DNA of 64,000 nucleotides from Streptomyces cyaneogriseus subsp. noncyanogenus (GTDB lineage Bacteria; Actinomycetota; Actinomycetes; Streptomycetales; Streptomycetaceae): NCBI RefSeq assembly GCF_000931445.1, contig NZ_CP010849.1, positions 6,820,001 to 6,884,000 of the forward strand, read 5' to 3'. Shown piece by piece: positions 54,930 to 62,592 of this stretch (position 1 is its first letter; each line of letters starts with the position of its first letter). The notes under the pieces were generated by a model. It saw only the letters and a program-made list of their open reading frames with translations, ran no database searches and was not told where the DNA came from. The position numbers and the translations under genes were made by a program.

Positions 54930-55889
54930 ATGACGCAGCGCACCGTCCTCGTCGTCCTCTTCGACGGGGTGCAGAGCCTCGATGTGAGCGGCCCCGTGGA
55001 GGTCTTCGCCGGGGCGGAGACGTACGCCCCGGGGACGTACCGCATCCGCACCGCCTCCCTCGACGGCGCTCCCGTGCGCGCCTCCAGCGGACTGACCCTC
55101 GTCCCCGACGGACCCCTCGACGCGGTCCCGCGCCCGCACACCCTGCTCGTCCCCGGCGGCCAGGGCACCCGCCGCCCCGACCCCCGCCTGCGCGACTGGG
55201 TGCGCGCCCACGGGCCCCGCGCCGACCGTCTGGTCTCCGTCTGCACCGGCGCCATCCTGCTCGCCGAGGCCGGCCTGCTGGACGGGCGCCGGGCCACGAC
55301 CCACTGGGCGTACTGCGCCAAGCTGGCCCGCGACCACCCCGCCGTCGAGGTCGACCCCGACCCCGTCTACGTGCGGGACGGACACGTCGCCACCTCGGCC
55401 GGCGTCACCGCCGGCATCGACCTCGCCCTCGCCCTGGTGGAGGAGGACCTGGGCCGGGACGCCGCCCTCGCCGTCGCCCGCCATCTCGTGGTGTTCCTGC
55501 GGCGGCCGGGCAACCAGGCCCAGTTCAGCGCCCAGCTCGCCGCCCAGACCGCACAGCGGGAGCCGCTCCGGGACGTCCAGCAGTGGATCACCGAGCATCC
55601 CGGCGCCGACCTCACCGTCGAGGCCCTCGCCGCCCGCGCCCGCCTCTCGCCCCGCCACTTCGCCCGCGCCTTCCGCACGGAGACCGGCACGACACCCGGC
55701 AGATACGTCGACCGGGTCCGGCTGGAACACGCCCGCCGCCTGCTGGAGGACACCGCCGACGGCGTCGAGGAGATCTCCCGTGCCAGCGGCTACGGCACCC
55801 CCGAGGCCATGCGGCGCGCCTTCCTCAAGGCCCTCGGGACGGCCCCCGCCGAATACCGCCGCAGGTTCCGCCCCGCCACCACCCCCTGA
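54930..55889 (+). CDS. GlxA-type regulator (DJ-1/PfpI domain plus AraC helix-turn-helix)
   Basis: Protein of 319 residues. The N-terminal DJ-1/PfpI domain (about 1-185) has LVVLFDGVQSLDVSGPVEVF, the nucleophile-elbow cysteine in SVCTGAILLAEAGLL and GRRATTHW; the C-terminal AraC domain (about 220-319) has VEALAARARLSPRHFARAFR and GYGTPEAMRRAFLKALGTAP. Such regulators often sense amines or isocyanides. It is followed 46 bases later by a stand-alone DJ-1 protein of the same type, its probable target. No operator could be identified. Confidence 0.9.
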   Translation: MTQRTVLVVLFDGVQSLDVSGPVEVFAGAETYAPGTYRIRTASLDGAPVRASSGLTLVPDGPLDAVPRPHTLLVPGGQGTRRPDPRLRDWVRAHGPRADRLVSVCTGAILLAEAGLLDGRRATTHWAYCAKLARDHPAVEVDPDPVYVRDGHVATSAGVTAGIDLALALVEEDLGRDAALAVARHLVVFLRRPGNQAQFSAQLAAQTAQREPLRDVQQWITEHPGADLTVEALAARARLSPRHFARAFRTETGTTPGRYVDRVRLEHARRLLEDTADGVEEISRASGYGTPEAMRRAFLKALGTAPAEYRRRFRPATTP

Positions 55890-55935
55890 CGCCCACCGCC
55901 ATCCCGCTGCTCCGCCACCCACCGGAGGGAACCCG

Positions 55936-56571
55936 ATGCAGATCGCGATCGTCCTCTACGACCGTTTCACCGCCCTCGACGCCGTGGGCCCCTACGAGAC
56001 CCTCTGCCGCCTCCCGGACGCGGAGACCCTCTTCGTCGCCGAGCGGACCGGCCCCGTCCGTACCGACACCGGCAGCCTCGCCCTCACCGCCGACCGCACC
56101 CTGGACGAGGTCACCGCCCCCGACGTCGTGGTCGTGCCCGGCGGTCCCGGCCAGAGCCCGCAGATGGAGAACACCGCACTCCTGGACTGGCTGCGCACCG
56201 CCGACGCCGCCAGTACCTGGACGACGTCGGTGTGCACCGGCTCCCTGCTGCTCGCCGCCGCCGGACTCCTGAAGGGCCGGCGCGCGACCTCCCACTGGCT
56301 GGCCCTGGACCACCTCAGGCCCTTCGGCGCCGAACCGACGGGGGAGCGGGTCGTCACCGACGGCAAGTACGTCACCGCCGCCGGTGTCTCCGCCGGCATC
56401 GACATGGGCCTCACCCTGATCGGCCGGATCGCCGGCGACGACCACGCCCGGATGGTCCAGCTCGCCACGGAGTACGACCCGCAGCCGCCCTACGAGGCGG
56501 GGTCGCCGCTCAAGGCGCCCGAGCACATCGTCGCCGGGCTCCGGGCGCGCAGCCGGTTCATCCTGACGTAG
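55936..56571 (+). CDS. DJ-1/PfpI family protein (isocyanide hydratase-like)
   Basis: Single-domain DJ-1/PfpI protein of 211 residues: IAIVLYDRFTALDAVGPYET, VVVVPGGPGQ, nucleophilic cysteine in TSVCTGSLLLAAAGLL, RRATSHWLAL and AGVSAGIDMGLTLIGRIAG. It resembles isocyanide hydratase (InhA) and related glutamine-amidotransferase-like hydrolases. GGAGGGAACCCG precedes the ATG. It is co-transcribed with the GlxA-like gene, and its 3' end overlaps the convergent enoyl-CoA hydratase gene by 14 bases. Confidence 0.85.
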   Translation: MQIAIVLYDRFTALDAVGPYETLCRLPDAETLFVAERTGPVRTDTGSLALTADRTLDEVTAPDVVVVPGGPGQSPQMENTALLDWLRTADAASTWTTSVCTGSLLLAAAGLLKGRRATSHWLALDHLRPFGAEPTGERVVTDGKYVTAAGVSAGIDMGLTLIGRIAGDDHARMVQLATEYDPQPPYEAGSPLKAPEHIVAGLRARSRFILT

Positions 56572-57313
56572 GCACGCTCCAGGTGAACCGCGGCTGCCTG
56601 CGCTCCAGGAACGCGGCGACGCCCTCCGCGGTGTCGCCGCCGGCGTCCGCCTGTGCGGCCCAGTACGCGTCGCGGTCCGTGCGGCCGTCCGCGAACTCCT
56701 TCGCCGCGGCCTGCGTCAACTGGGAGCGGGAGACCAGGATCCGGGTGAACTCCGCGACCCGCTCGCCGAGTCGCCCCTCGGGCACCACCTCGTCGACCAG
56801 CCCCGTACGCAGCGCCCGACGCGCGTCGATCAACTCGGCCGAGAACAAGAGGTACTTGGCGGTGGCCGGACCCACCAGCGCCACCAGCCGCCGGGTGGCC
56901 GACGCCGAGTAGACCACCCCCAGTCTGGCCGGGGTCACCCCGAACAGCGCGCCCTCCTCGGCGAAGCGCAGATCGCAGGCGGCCGCCAGTTGGGCCCCGC
57001 CGCCCACGCAGTGCCCCCGTACCGCCGCCAGCGTCGGCTTGGGGAACGCCGCCAGCGCCTCCTCCGCGACCACCGCCAGCCCCTGGGCCTCCCGGGCGGA
57101 GCCCTGGAGGGTGGCGATGTCGGCCCCGGCGCAGAACGTCCCGTCCGCCCCGGTCAGCACCAGCGCCCGCACGGCGGGGTCGGCCGCCAGCTCGTCGAGG
57201 AGCGGCGGCAGCGCCCGCCACATCGCGGCCGTCATAGCGTTGCGCTTGGCCGGATTGCGGATGACGACGGTGGCGACCGAGTCGGTGACGCTGTGCACGA
57301 GGTGCGGCTCCAT
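56558..57313 (-). CDS. Enoyl-CoA hydratase/isomerase family protein
   Basis: Crotonase-fold protein of 251 residues: NPAKRNAMTAAMWRALPPLL, GTFCAGADIATL and the oxyanion-hole segments in KPTLAAVRGHCVGGGAQLAA followed by ACDLRF. The position of the second catalytic glutamate is occupied by a different pattern (FGVTPARLGVVYSASATRRL), so strict hydratase activity is not certain. The start chosen is the ATG at 57313 (MEPHLVHSVTD). Its 3' end overlaps the convergent DJ-1 gene. Confidence 0.85.
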   Translation of the reverse strand: MEPHLVHSVTDSVATVVIRNPAKRNAMTAAMWRALPPLLDELAADPAVRALVLTGADGTFCAGADIATLQGSAREAQGLAVVAEEALAAFPKPTLAAVRGHCVGGGAQLAAACDLRFAEEGALFGVTPARLGVVYSASATRRLVALVGPATAKYLLFSAELIDARRALRTGLVDEVVPEGRLGERVAEFTRILVSRSQLTQAAAKEFADGRTDRDAYWAAQADAGGDTAEGVAAFLERRQPRFTWSVPTSG

Positions 57314-57883
57314 GCGCCGGATGGTACCGACCGCGCCGCACCCGTGACCGGAAGGGTGGGGCAGGGCGTTACGACCCGGCGGGCCAGGGGGCCCAGGAGG
57401 GAGAGGCACGGCGGGGGAGAGGCGGGAGGAGGGCGCTCATGGCCGCATCCGCCACGCCGCGGGGCGGGGCGGCTCGAACGGGGCTTCGACGGCCTCGGGC
57501 TGATCGCCACCGGGTTCGGCGGCCGCCGGGTGGTCGGCATGGTCTCCGACCGGATCGCCGCGGAGGGCGGCGGGCGCGCGCCGGGCGCGTCCGCACCGCC
57601 CGGAGGGAAATCCGTACCACCCGAATAGTTCGCCAATCGGACGCCGCCGAGTACCTGGCCGCCCCGAGCGCACCGGCCGAGATCAGCCGACAGGTTCACC
57701 ATCGCGAGAAGCGAGGATGGCGTTGCGCAGGGGCACGGTAGCGGTCCGACGCCCACGCGCGCGGCCGTCCGGCCCGCTCCACCACGCAACGTGGTCTCCG
57801 GGCGGTGATGTCCGGGTCGATGTCAGGGCGGCCACCGAGCCCTGTCCGCCGACCATGGCCGCTCAGGGCGGTCCGCCGGCTGG
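57314..57883. other. 570-base region without a confident gene
   Basis: No complete gene is supported here. About 57480-57628 on the plus strand shows strong coding-like third-position bias (RLERGFDGLGLIATGFGGRR, then MVSDRIAAEGGG) up to a TAG stop, but it has no proper start; the nearby ATG at 57439 with GGAGG upstream is in another frame. It may be the frameshifted or truncated end of a lost gene. The right part (57629-57883) holds nothing recognisable and marks the boundary of the toxin-like cluster. Confidence 0.4.
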
Positions 57884-58870
57884 TCAGGAGCGCTCGGGCC
57901 GGTCGTGGCGCTCCTTCCTCTCGACCGCCCGCTCCTTCGTCTTCTCGATCTCCTTGACGTCCCACGGGCCCGAGACGACCGCGGGTGCCTCGCCCGAGAT
58001 GACGGAGGACAGGGGTCGGCCGTCCTTGTCGTAGACGGTCGCGATGTCCGTCAGCTGCCAGAAGAGGTTCATCTCGGGGACCCGGCTGAGGTTGTGGAAG
58101 GTGGTGGACACATAGGAGGTCGTCTGGGTGGACACGGTGAGCTGCTGGCTGGTGGTGGACGATTCGCTCAGGGAGGCGGAGACGGACGCGCTGAACGGGC
58201 CCCAGCCGGCACTGGCGCTCACGCCGACGGACGCGTTGGTGGTGTCGGACTGTGAGCTGCTGTCCTGCATGCCGTGGGTGACGGTGTAGCTGACCTCCCT
58301 GCTCTCGCCCGGCGCGAGGCTGTAGGAGTCGCCCGTGCAGTGCCAGAACTGTTCCCGGGTGACCGCCACACCGAGCCCCGTCTGATCACCCGCCTTGCGC
58401 TCCACGGGGTTTCGGGTCGTCGTGCCGTGCTGGACGAGCCCGGTGCCCACCAGGACGCTGGGGCCGTCCTGCGGCACGAGCATGTCCGCAGTGGGCTCGG
58501 GGATCGGTCCGATGTCGTTGGGGTCCAGCAGGTCGTACCCGGAGAAGGTGAGGGTGCTTTTGCCCGCGGGGTTCTGCAGGACGGCGGCGAAGGCGCCGGA
58601 GTAGTGCGACTTGGCCAGCCAGTAGGTGAGGGCCCAGCAGTCCTCGGTGATCACGAGGGTGCCACCGGAGGGTTCCAAGGTGTAACCGGGCAGGCCCGCC
58701 GTCCATGTGCCGTCGTCGTCGGGGCCGCACAGGTCGCCGGACTGGTCGAGGGAGAAGAGGTCCAGGGGTATCGAGGTGTCGTTGAAGACGAGGACGACGG
58801 CCGTGGCCTCCTTGGGCGGGGAGGCCAGGGTCCCGTCGAGCGCCTTCAGATAGGTCTTGTTCATACGCAT
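57884..58870 (-). CDS. Candidate beta-pore-forming protein, copy B
   Basis: Protein of 328 residues with no family I can name for certain. Residues 1-110 form a beta-rich domain (VVLVFNDTSIPLDLFSLDQS, LPGYTLEPSGGT, then SHYSGAFAAVLQN). After a proline-rich linker comes a segment of alternating Ser/Thr (about 190-260), with SASAGWGPFSASVSASLSES and SQQLTVSTQTTS, as in aerolysin/ETX-MTX2-type beta-hairpins. It is a paralogue of the protein at 60112. No signal peptide or membrane helix is visible. It follows a propeller gene by 75 bases and is last in the operon. A pore-forming role is inferred from pattern only. Confidence 0.6.
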   Translation of the reverse strand: MRMNKTYLKALDGTLASPPKEATAVVLVFNDTSIPLDLFSLDQSGDLCGPDDDGTWTAGLPGYTLEPSGGTLVITEDCWALTYWLAKSHYSGAFAAVLQNPAGKSTLTFSGYDLLDPNDIGPIPEPTADMLVPQDGPSVLVGTGLVQHGTTTRNPVERKAGDQTGLGVAVTREQFWHCTGDSYSLAPGESREVSYTVTHGMQDSSSQSDTTNASVGVSASAGWGPFSASVSASLSESSTTSQQLTVSTQTTSYVSTTFHNLSRVPEMNLFWQLTDIATVYDKDGRPLSSVISGEAPAVVSGPWDVKEIEKTKERAVERKERHDRPERS

Positions 58871-58945
58871 GGTGGTCTCCGGTTCCCGGGTTCCGCCACG
58901 ACCGGACGCGACAGCCGCTCGGGGCGGCCGGACGCGGCGTCCGCG

Positions 58946-60115
58946 TCAGGGCGCGGGGTCGTCGGTCAGGTAGTAGACGCACGGACCGCGCTCGGTGTCC
59001 GCGAAGGCCAGCGGTCCTTGGGCGGCCGCCCGGGCGACGGGCGGAAGGGACAGATCGGCCGTGAGATCCCACCACGACCAGTCCGACCCCGGTCCTCGCC
59101 ACAGGCCGAGATGGTTGTCCTCGCGCACGAACGACACCCAGGGCAGGCGGTCGCGGGTCGTGCCGCAGACCAGGGAGCTGTTGGCGGCCGCCACCGGCCG
59201 GGTCCCGTCCCGGGATGTGTAGATCTCGTCGGCCGTCCACCCGTCACCTCGCCAGCCCATCCAGAGCGGCTTGCCCTCCTGGCAGCACTGGGCCATGCCC
59301 GACAGAGTGCCGGCCGCCGTGGCGGTCAGCGGGCTTCCCCCTCTGAGCTTTCTGGCCCCTTGCCGGGCAAGCGCATGCCACCACCACTTGTTGCCGATCT
59401 CGCCGAAGCCGCCCATCTCGATGAGGTCGTCGTCGGTGTTCGCGTAGTAGACGCGGCGGGAGTCCTCGCCCCAGCCCACCGCCGCCAGTCCGCTGAGGGG
59501 GGAAGCGGCAGGGAGCTGCACGAAGTCGGTGAGATCGGTGGACTGGGTCGGATTCAACCCGTACGCCTCCACTTCCCTGAGGTGGCCGCGTTCGTCGAGG
59601 TAGTACGCGAAACGGCCCCTGCCGCTCTGCATCGCGGCCAGCGGACTGCTCGGTGCCACCCTGGGGAGGCGGTTGTTGACGCCGAGCCGCCAGCCGCCGT
59701 CGAACACCAGCATGGTGAGGCCGCCGTTCTCCGCCACGTAGTAGACGGCCGGCCTGTCGGGCTGACCCGAGCAGAGGGCCAGCGGGCTGTTCCACGCGGC
59801 GGCGGGGGCGGCGATCTCACTGGTGAAGTTGCGGTAGGACCAGCGCTCTCCGTCGGTCGCCAGTTCCATGACCGCGCCGTCGGTGTTCGTGTAGTACACG
59901 CGCCGACTGCCCCGGCCCCAGCCGGTGGCGGTGAAACCGCTCGTCAGGGCCGGGAACGGCGCGAGGCCGACGCCACCGTGCCCGACGTCCCTTCCCGCGG
60001 CGAGGGTGAGGTCGGTCCACTCGAACGAACCGTCCTGCGTCCGGGCCACCTCGATGACCGCCGGGTACTCTCCGCCTCCCCCCACACCCATGGGCCTGCC
60101 GTCCGATGTGGTCAT
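58946..60115 (-). CDS. Fucose-lectin-like beta-propeller, copy B
   Basis: Protein of 389 residues built of repeats of about 45-50 residues of the kind SPLAAxxx-RVYYxDxxG-xExxxxGxxW, as in fungal fucose-specific lectins (Aleuria type) and related bacterial lectins. Clear blades: SRRVYYTNTDGAVMEL, PAVYYVAENGGLTML, RFAYYLDERGHLREVE, SRRVYYANTDDDLIEM; later ones are degenerate (PWVSFVREDNHLGLW, PCVYYLTDD). Six or seven blades fit. No signal peptide. The ATG overlaps the stop of copy A of the pore-former (ATGA) after GGAGGAG, so the two are tightly coupled. Sugar binding is inferred. Confidence 0.7.
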   Translation of the reverse strand: MTTSDGRPMGVGGGGEYPAVIEVARTQDGSFEWTDLTLAAGRDVGHGGVGLAPFPALTSGFTATGWGRGSRRVYYTNTDGAVMELATDGERWSYRNFTSEIAAPAAAWNSPLALCSGQPDRPAVYYVAENGGLTMLVFDGGWRLGVNNRLPRVAPSSPLAAMQSGRGRFAYYLDERGHLREVEAYGLNPTQSTDLTDFVQLPAASPLSGLAAVGWGEDSRRVYYANTDDDLIEMGGFGEIGNKWWWHALARQGARKLRGGSPLTATAAGTLSGMAQCCQEGKPLWMGWRGDGWTADEIYTSRDGTRPVAAANSSLVCGTTRDRLPWVSFVREDNHLGLWRGPGSDWSWWDLTADLSLPPVARAAAQGPLAFADTERGPCVYYLTDDPAP

Positions 60116-61137
60116 GATCTCCTCCGGGGCGGGTGGTCGTCGATGGGCGCGACGCCGGCCAGGGGGCCGGCCGACGGGCCGGGTGGCCGGGCCTTCCGGA
60201 CCGCGGCGATCGCGGGCGGTTCAACCCCGTTGACGCCGGGCAGGGCAGGCGCTGCGGAACTCTTCCCGACCAGCTCGTCGACGTCGACCGGTCCCCAGAC
60301 GACCGAGGGGCCCCTGGCGGAGACGACCGAGGACAGTGGGGTCCCCGTACCGTCGAAGACGGTGACGACGTCCATGAGCCCCCAGAACAGGCACATCCAC
60401 CCGTGGGACGTGTCGTTGGTGTACTGGTTCGACGCGAGGCTCGTGGTCTGGGTGGAGACGGTGACCTGTTGCGATTTCGTCGAGGACTTGCTCAAGGAGG
60501 CGTTGACGGAGGCGCTGAAGGGTCCCCATCCCGCGCTGGCGCTCGCGCTGACCGAGGCCGTCACCGTCTCGGTGCCGGAGGAGGTCTCCTGCATCCCCTG
60601 TGTCTGGGTGTAGTTGACGGTCTTCTCCTCGCCCGCCGCGAGACTGTAGGACTCCGGCAGGCGCTGCCAGAACTGCTCACGGGTGACGAAGTTCCCGTTC
60701 GGTAGTGTTCCCGCGCCCACCAGAACCCTCGGCCCGTTCGGCGGGATGATCACGGACCGGGTGGGCACGGGGGTCTCCCCGATGTCGTCCGGGTCCAGCA
60801 GGTCACGTCCGGTGAGGGAGACGGCGGCGTTGTCCTTGCCGACCCGCCAGGCGGCGGCGAAGGCCCCCGAGTACCCGACCTTGGCGACGAAGCAGTACGA
60901 CCGGTCGACGTTCGTCCAGGTGAGAGTGGCTCCGGGGTCGAGGACCTGGCCCGGAAATCCGGGGGCGATCCTGCGGGTCCGTTCGTTGCGGCCGTACAGC
61001 TGACCGTCCAGGCCGACCCAGTACACCAGGAGGTGGACCGGGGTGCCGTTGGTGACCGTCATGTTCGTACGGTTCCCGGTGTCCACGGAGGTGAGGGCCC
61101 CGCTGATGGCGTCCCGGTAGATCTTGTTCATCCGCAT
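60112..61137 (-). CDS. Candidate beta-pore-forming protein, copy A
   Basis: Protein of 341 residues, clearly paralogous to the protein at 57884: both begin MRMNK, share GYSGAFAAA or HYSGAFAAV, LLDPxDIG, VTREQFW, SYSLAxGE and SASAGWGPFSASV. The N-terminal part (TNGTPVHLLVYWVGLDGQLY, then LDPGATLTW) resembles the von Hippel-Lindau-type beta domain found in some bacterial adhesins and toxins. The Ser/Thr-alternating region is about 175-250. The C-terminal 45 residues are proline- and arginine-rich and absent from copy B. AAGGAG precedes the ATG; the stop overlaps the next propeller. Confidence 0.6.
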   Translation of the reverse strand: MRMNKIYRDAISGALTSVDTGNRTNMTVTNGTPVHLLVYWVGLDGQLYGRNERTRRIAPGFPGQVLDPGATLTWTNVDRSYCFVAKVGYSGAFAAAWRVGKDNAAVSLTGRDLLDPDDIGETPVPTRSVIIPPNGPRVLVGAGTLPNGNFVTREQFWQRLPESYSLAAGEEKTVNYTQTQGMQETSSGTETVTASVSASASAGWGPFSASVNASLSKSSTKSQQVTVSTQTTSLASNQYTNDTSHGWMCLFWGLMDVVTVFDGTGTPLSSVVSARGPSVVWGPVDVDELVGKSSAAPALPGVNGVEPPAIAAVRKARPPGPSAGPLAGVAPIDDHPPRRRS

Positions 61138-61169
61138 GACTGGCTCCTTCGCGCGGCCACGGGCCCCGG

Positions 61170-62414
61170 CTATTCCTCGCTCACGTAGTAGACGCGCGGG
61201 CCGCTGGTGTGGACGGCGGCGATCGGGCTGGGGACGGCGGTGGCGACGTCGGGAAGGTCCAGCTCGGCACCCAGGTCACGTGCGGCCCACTTGTCCCCGG
61301 CCCCGCCCAGTTCGATCAGGCTGTCGTCGCCGCCCGGCAAGCCGTCACCCGAAGACCTGTGACCCGGAGCTTCGCCACCCGCGAAGGCGGTTCCGAGGTA
61401 GTACACGTGGCTCTCCGAGCCGTCGGCACCCGCCACGGCGGCCAGGGCGCTGCCGGCGGCGGCCCGCGGTGCCCCCGCGCCCAGGTCGGCGTCCGCACCC
61501 GCGCGACGGATGTCCCAGCCGCAGCCGTTGAACTCCACTTCGACCACCATCCGGTCGGCGTCCAAGAAGCACAGCCGCGGCCGGTCGGCGGCATTGAGCA
61601 GGAGCGCCGGCGGGCCGCCGACCGCGGCGGCCGGAGCCCCGAAGACGGACAGGTCGCACACCTGCCACAACACGCTGCCCTCGGGGTTCTTCTTGGTGCC
61701 GGCGATGACCGTGTGCTCCAACTGGACGGGGCGGTTGCGCTCGTCGAGGTAGTACACGAGCCGGCCGTCGCTCCCGTATCCGGTGGCGGCCAGCCGGGTG
61801 AGCGGAGAGGGCACCGGGCATCCCTCGATACCGGCGCTCAGGTCGGCGACCGACCACCCCTGCGACCCGTGCCACGACGCCTCGATGATGTGTCCGCGAT
61901 CGTCGAGGTAGTACACGTACTCGCCCTGCTCGGTCACCCCGGCCGCCAGCGGACTGATCAGGGAACCCGGCGGCCCGTCCGCGCACACGGTGTACGTCCA
62001 TCCTCCCGGCCGCTCCTCCAGCCGTACCGGATGGCGGTCGCCGTCGAAGTAATGGACGCGTTGGCCGTCGATCCGCCCTGTCACCGCCAGTGCGCTGCCT
62101 ACGGCGGCGCTGGGGGCGCCGATCTCGGGGGTGAAGGCGCGGTAGGGCCCCCAGTGCCCGTCCGACGAGGACGGCGCGTACGACAGCTGGACCAGGCTTC
62201 TGTCCACGTCCTGGTAATAGACCCGCCGGTCATCCTCGGCGGAACCCGCGACCGCCAGCCCGCTGCCCGGGATCGCCGCCGGGCGCACCTGCCGCCACCC
62301 CTGACGAACTGACCCTCCGTCTCGAGTCGACTCCGCCACGAAGTTGAGATCCGAGTACTCCCATTCTCCGCCCTGCCGTGCCACTTCGATGATGCTGTAG
62401 ACCTTCTTGGCCAT
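61170..62414 (-). CDS. Fucose-lectin-like beta-propeller, copy A
   Basis: Protein of 414 residues, first gene of the four-gene operon. Seven repeats can be traced: RRVYYQDVDRSLVQL, RVHYFDGDRHPVRLE, YVYYLDDRGHIIEASW, LVYYLDERNRPVQLE, RLCFLDADRMVVEVEF, HVYYLG (with SLIELGG later) and the final RVYYVSEE, which would close the ring with the N-terminal WEYSDLNF strand. This is the layout of fucose-specific lectin propellers. No signal peptide or membrane segment; export, if any, must be unconventional. The start is the ATG at 62414 (MAKKVYSIIEV). Copy A and copy B are only distantly similar. Confidence 0.7.
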   Translation of the reverse strand: MAKKVYSIIEVARQGGEWEYSDLNFVAESTRDGGSVRQGWRQVRPAAIPGSGLAVAGSAEDDRRVYYQDVDRSLVQLSYAPSSSDGHWGPYRAFTPEIGAPSAAVGSALAVTGRIDGQRVHYFDGDRHPVRLEERPGGWTYTVCADGPPGSLISPLAAGVTEQGEYVYYLDDRGHIIEASWHGSQGWSVADLSAGIEGCPVPSPLTRLAATGYGSDGRLVYYLDERNRPVQLEHTVIAGTKKNPEGSVLWQVCDLSVFGAPAAAVGGPPALLLNAADRPRLCFLDADRMVVEVEFNGCGWDIRRAGADADLGAGAPRAAAGSALAAVAGADGSESHVYYLGTAFAGGEAPGHRSSGDGLPGGDDSLIELGGAGDKWAARDLGAELDLPDVATAVPSPIAAVHTSGPRVYYVSEE

Positions 62415-62592
62415 GGCTCTCACGCCCAGTGGGGGATCGGACCGACAGCGTGCGCTGCCCCTCTTTTCCACGGTCCCCCTGTACGGCATTCGCCGCATCC
62501 TGATCGAGTAATCCCGACGTGCGAGCAGTCGGCGGTGATGGGTTAGATGGAGGGAGGCCCCGCCGGGCAACCCAGATCAAGGGGCGTGGATC
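62415..62592. promoter_or_regulatory. Divergent promoter region of the lectin operon and protease
   Basis: The 178 bases between the propeller (minus) and protease (plus) start codons must hold promoters for both sides. A TTAGAT that could be a -10 lies near 62541 before the protease. No clear palindromic operator was found. Local base composition is less GC-rich than average. Confidence 0.4.

Noticed and set aside
57884-61137. Pore-former-like proteins as bacterial gasdermins
   Set aside because: They are beta-rich, lack a gasdermin-like N-terminus and have no short C-terminal inhibitory tail; only the presence of a neighbouring protease is similar.
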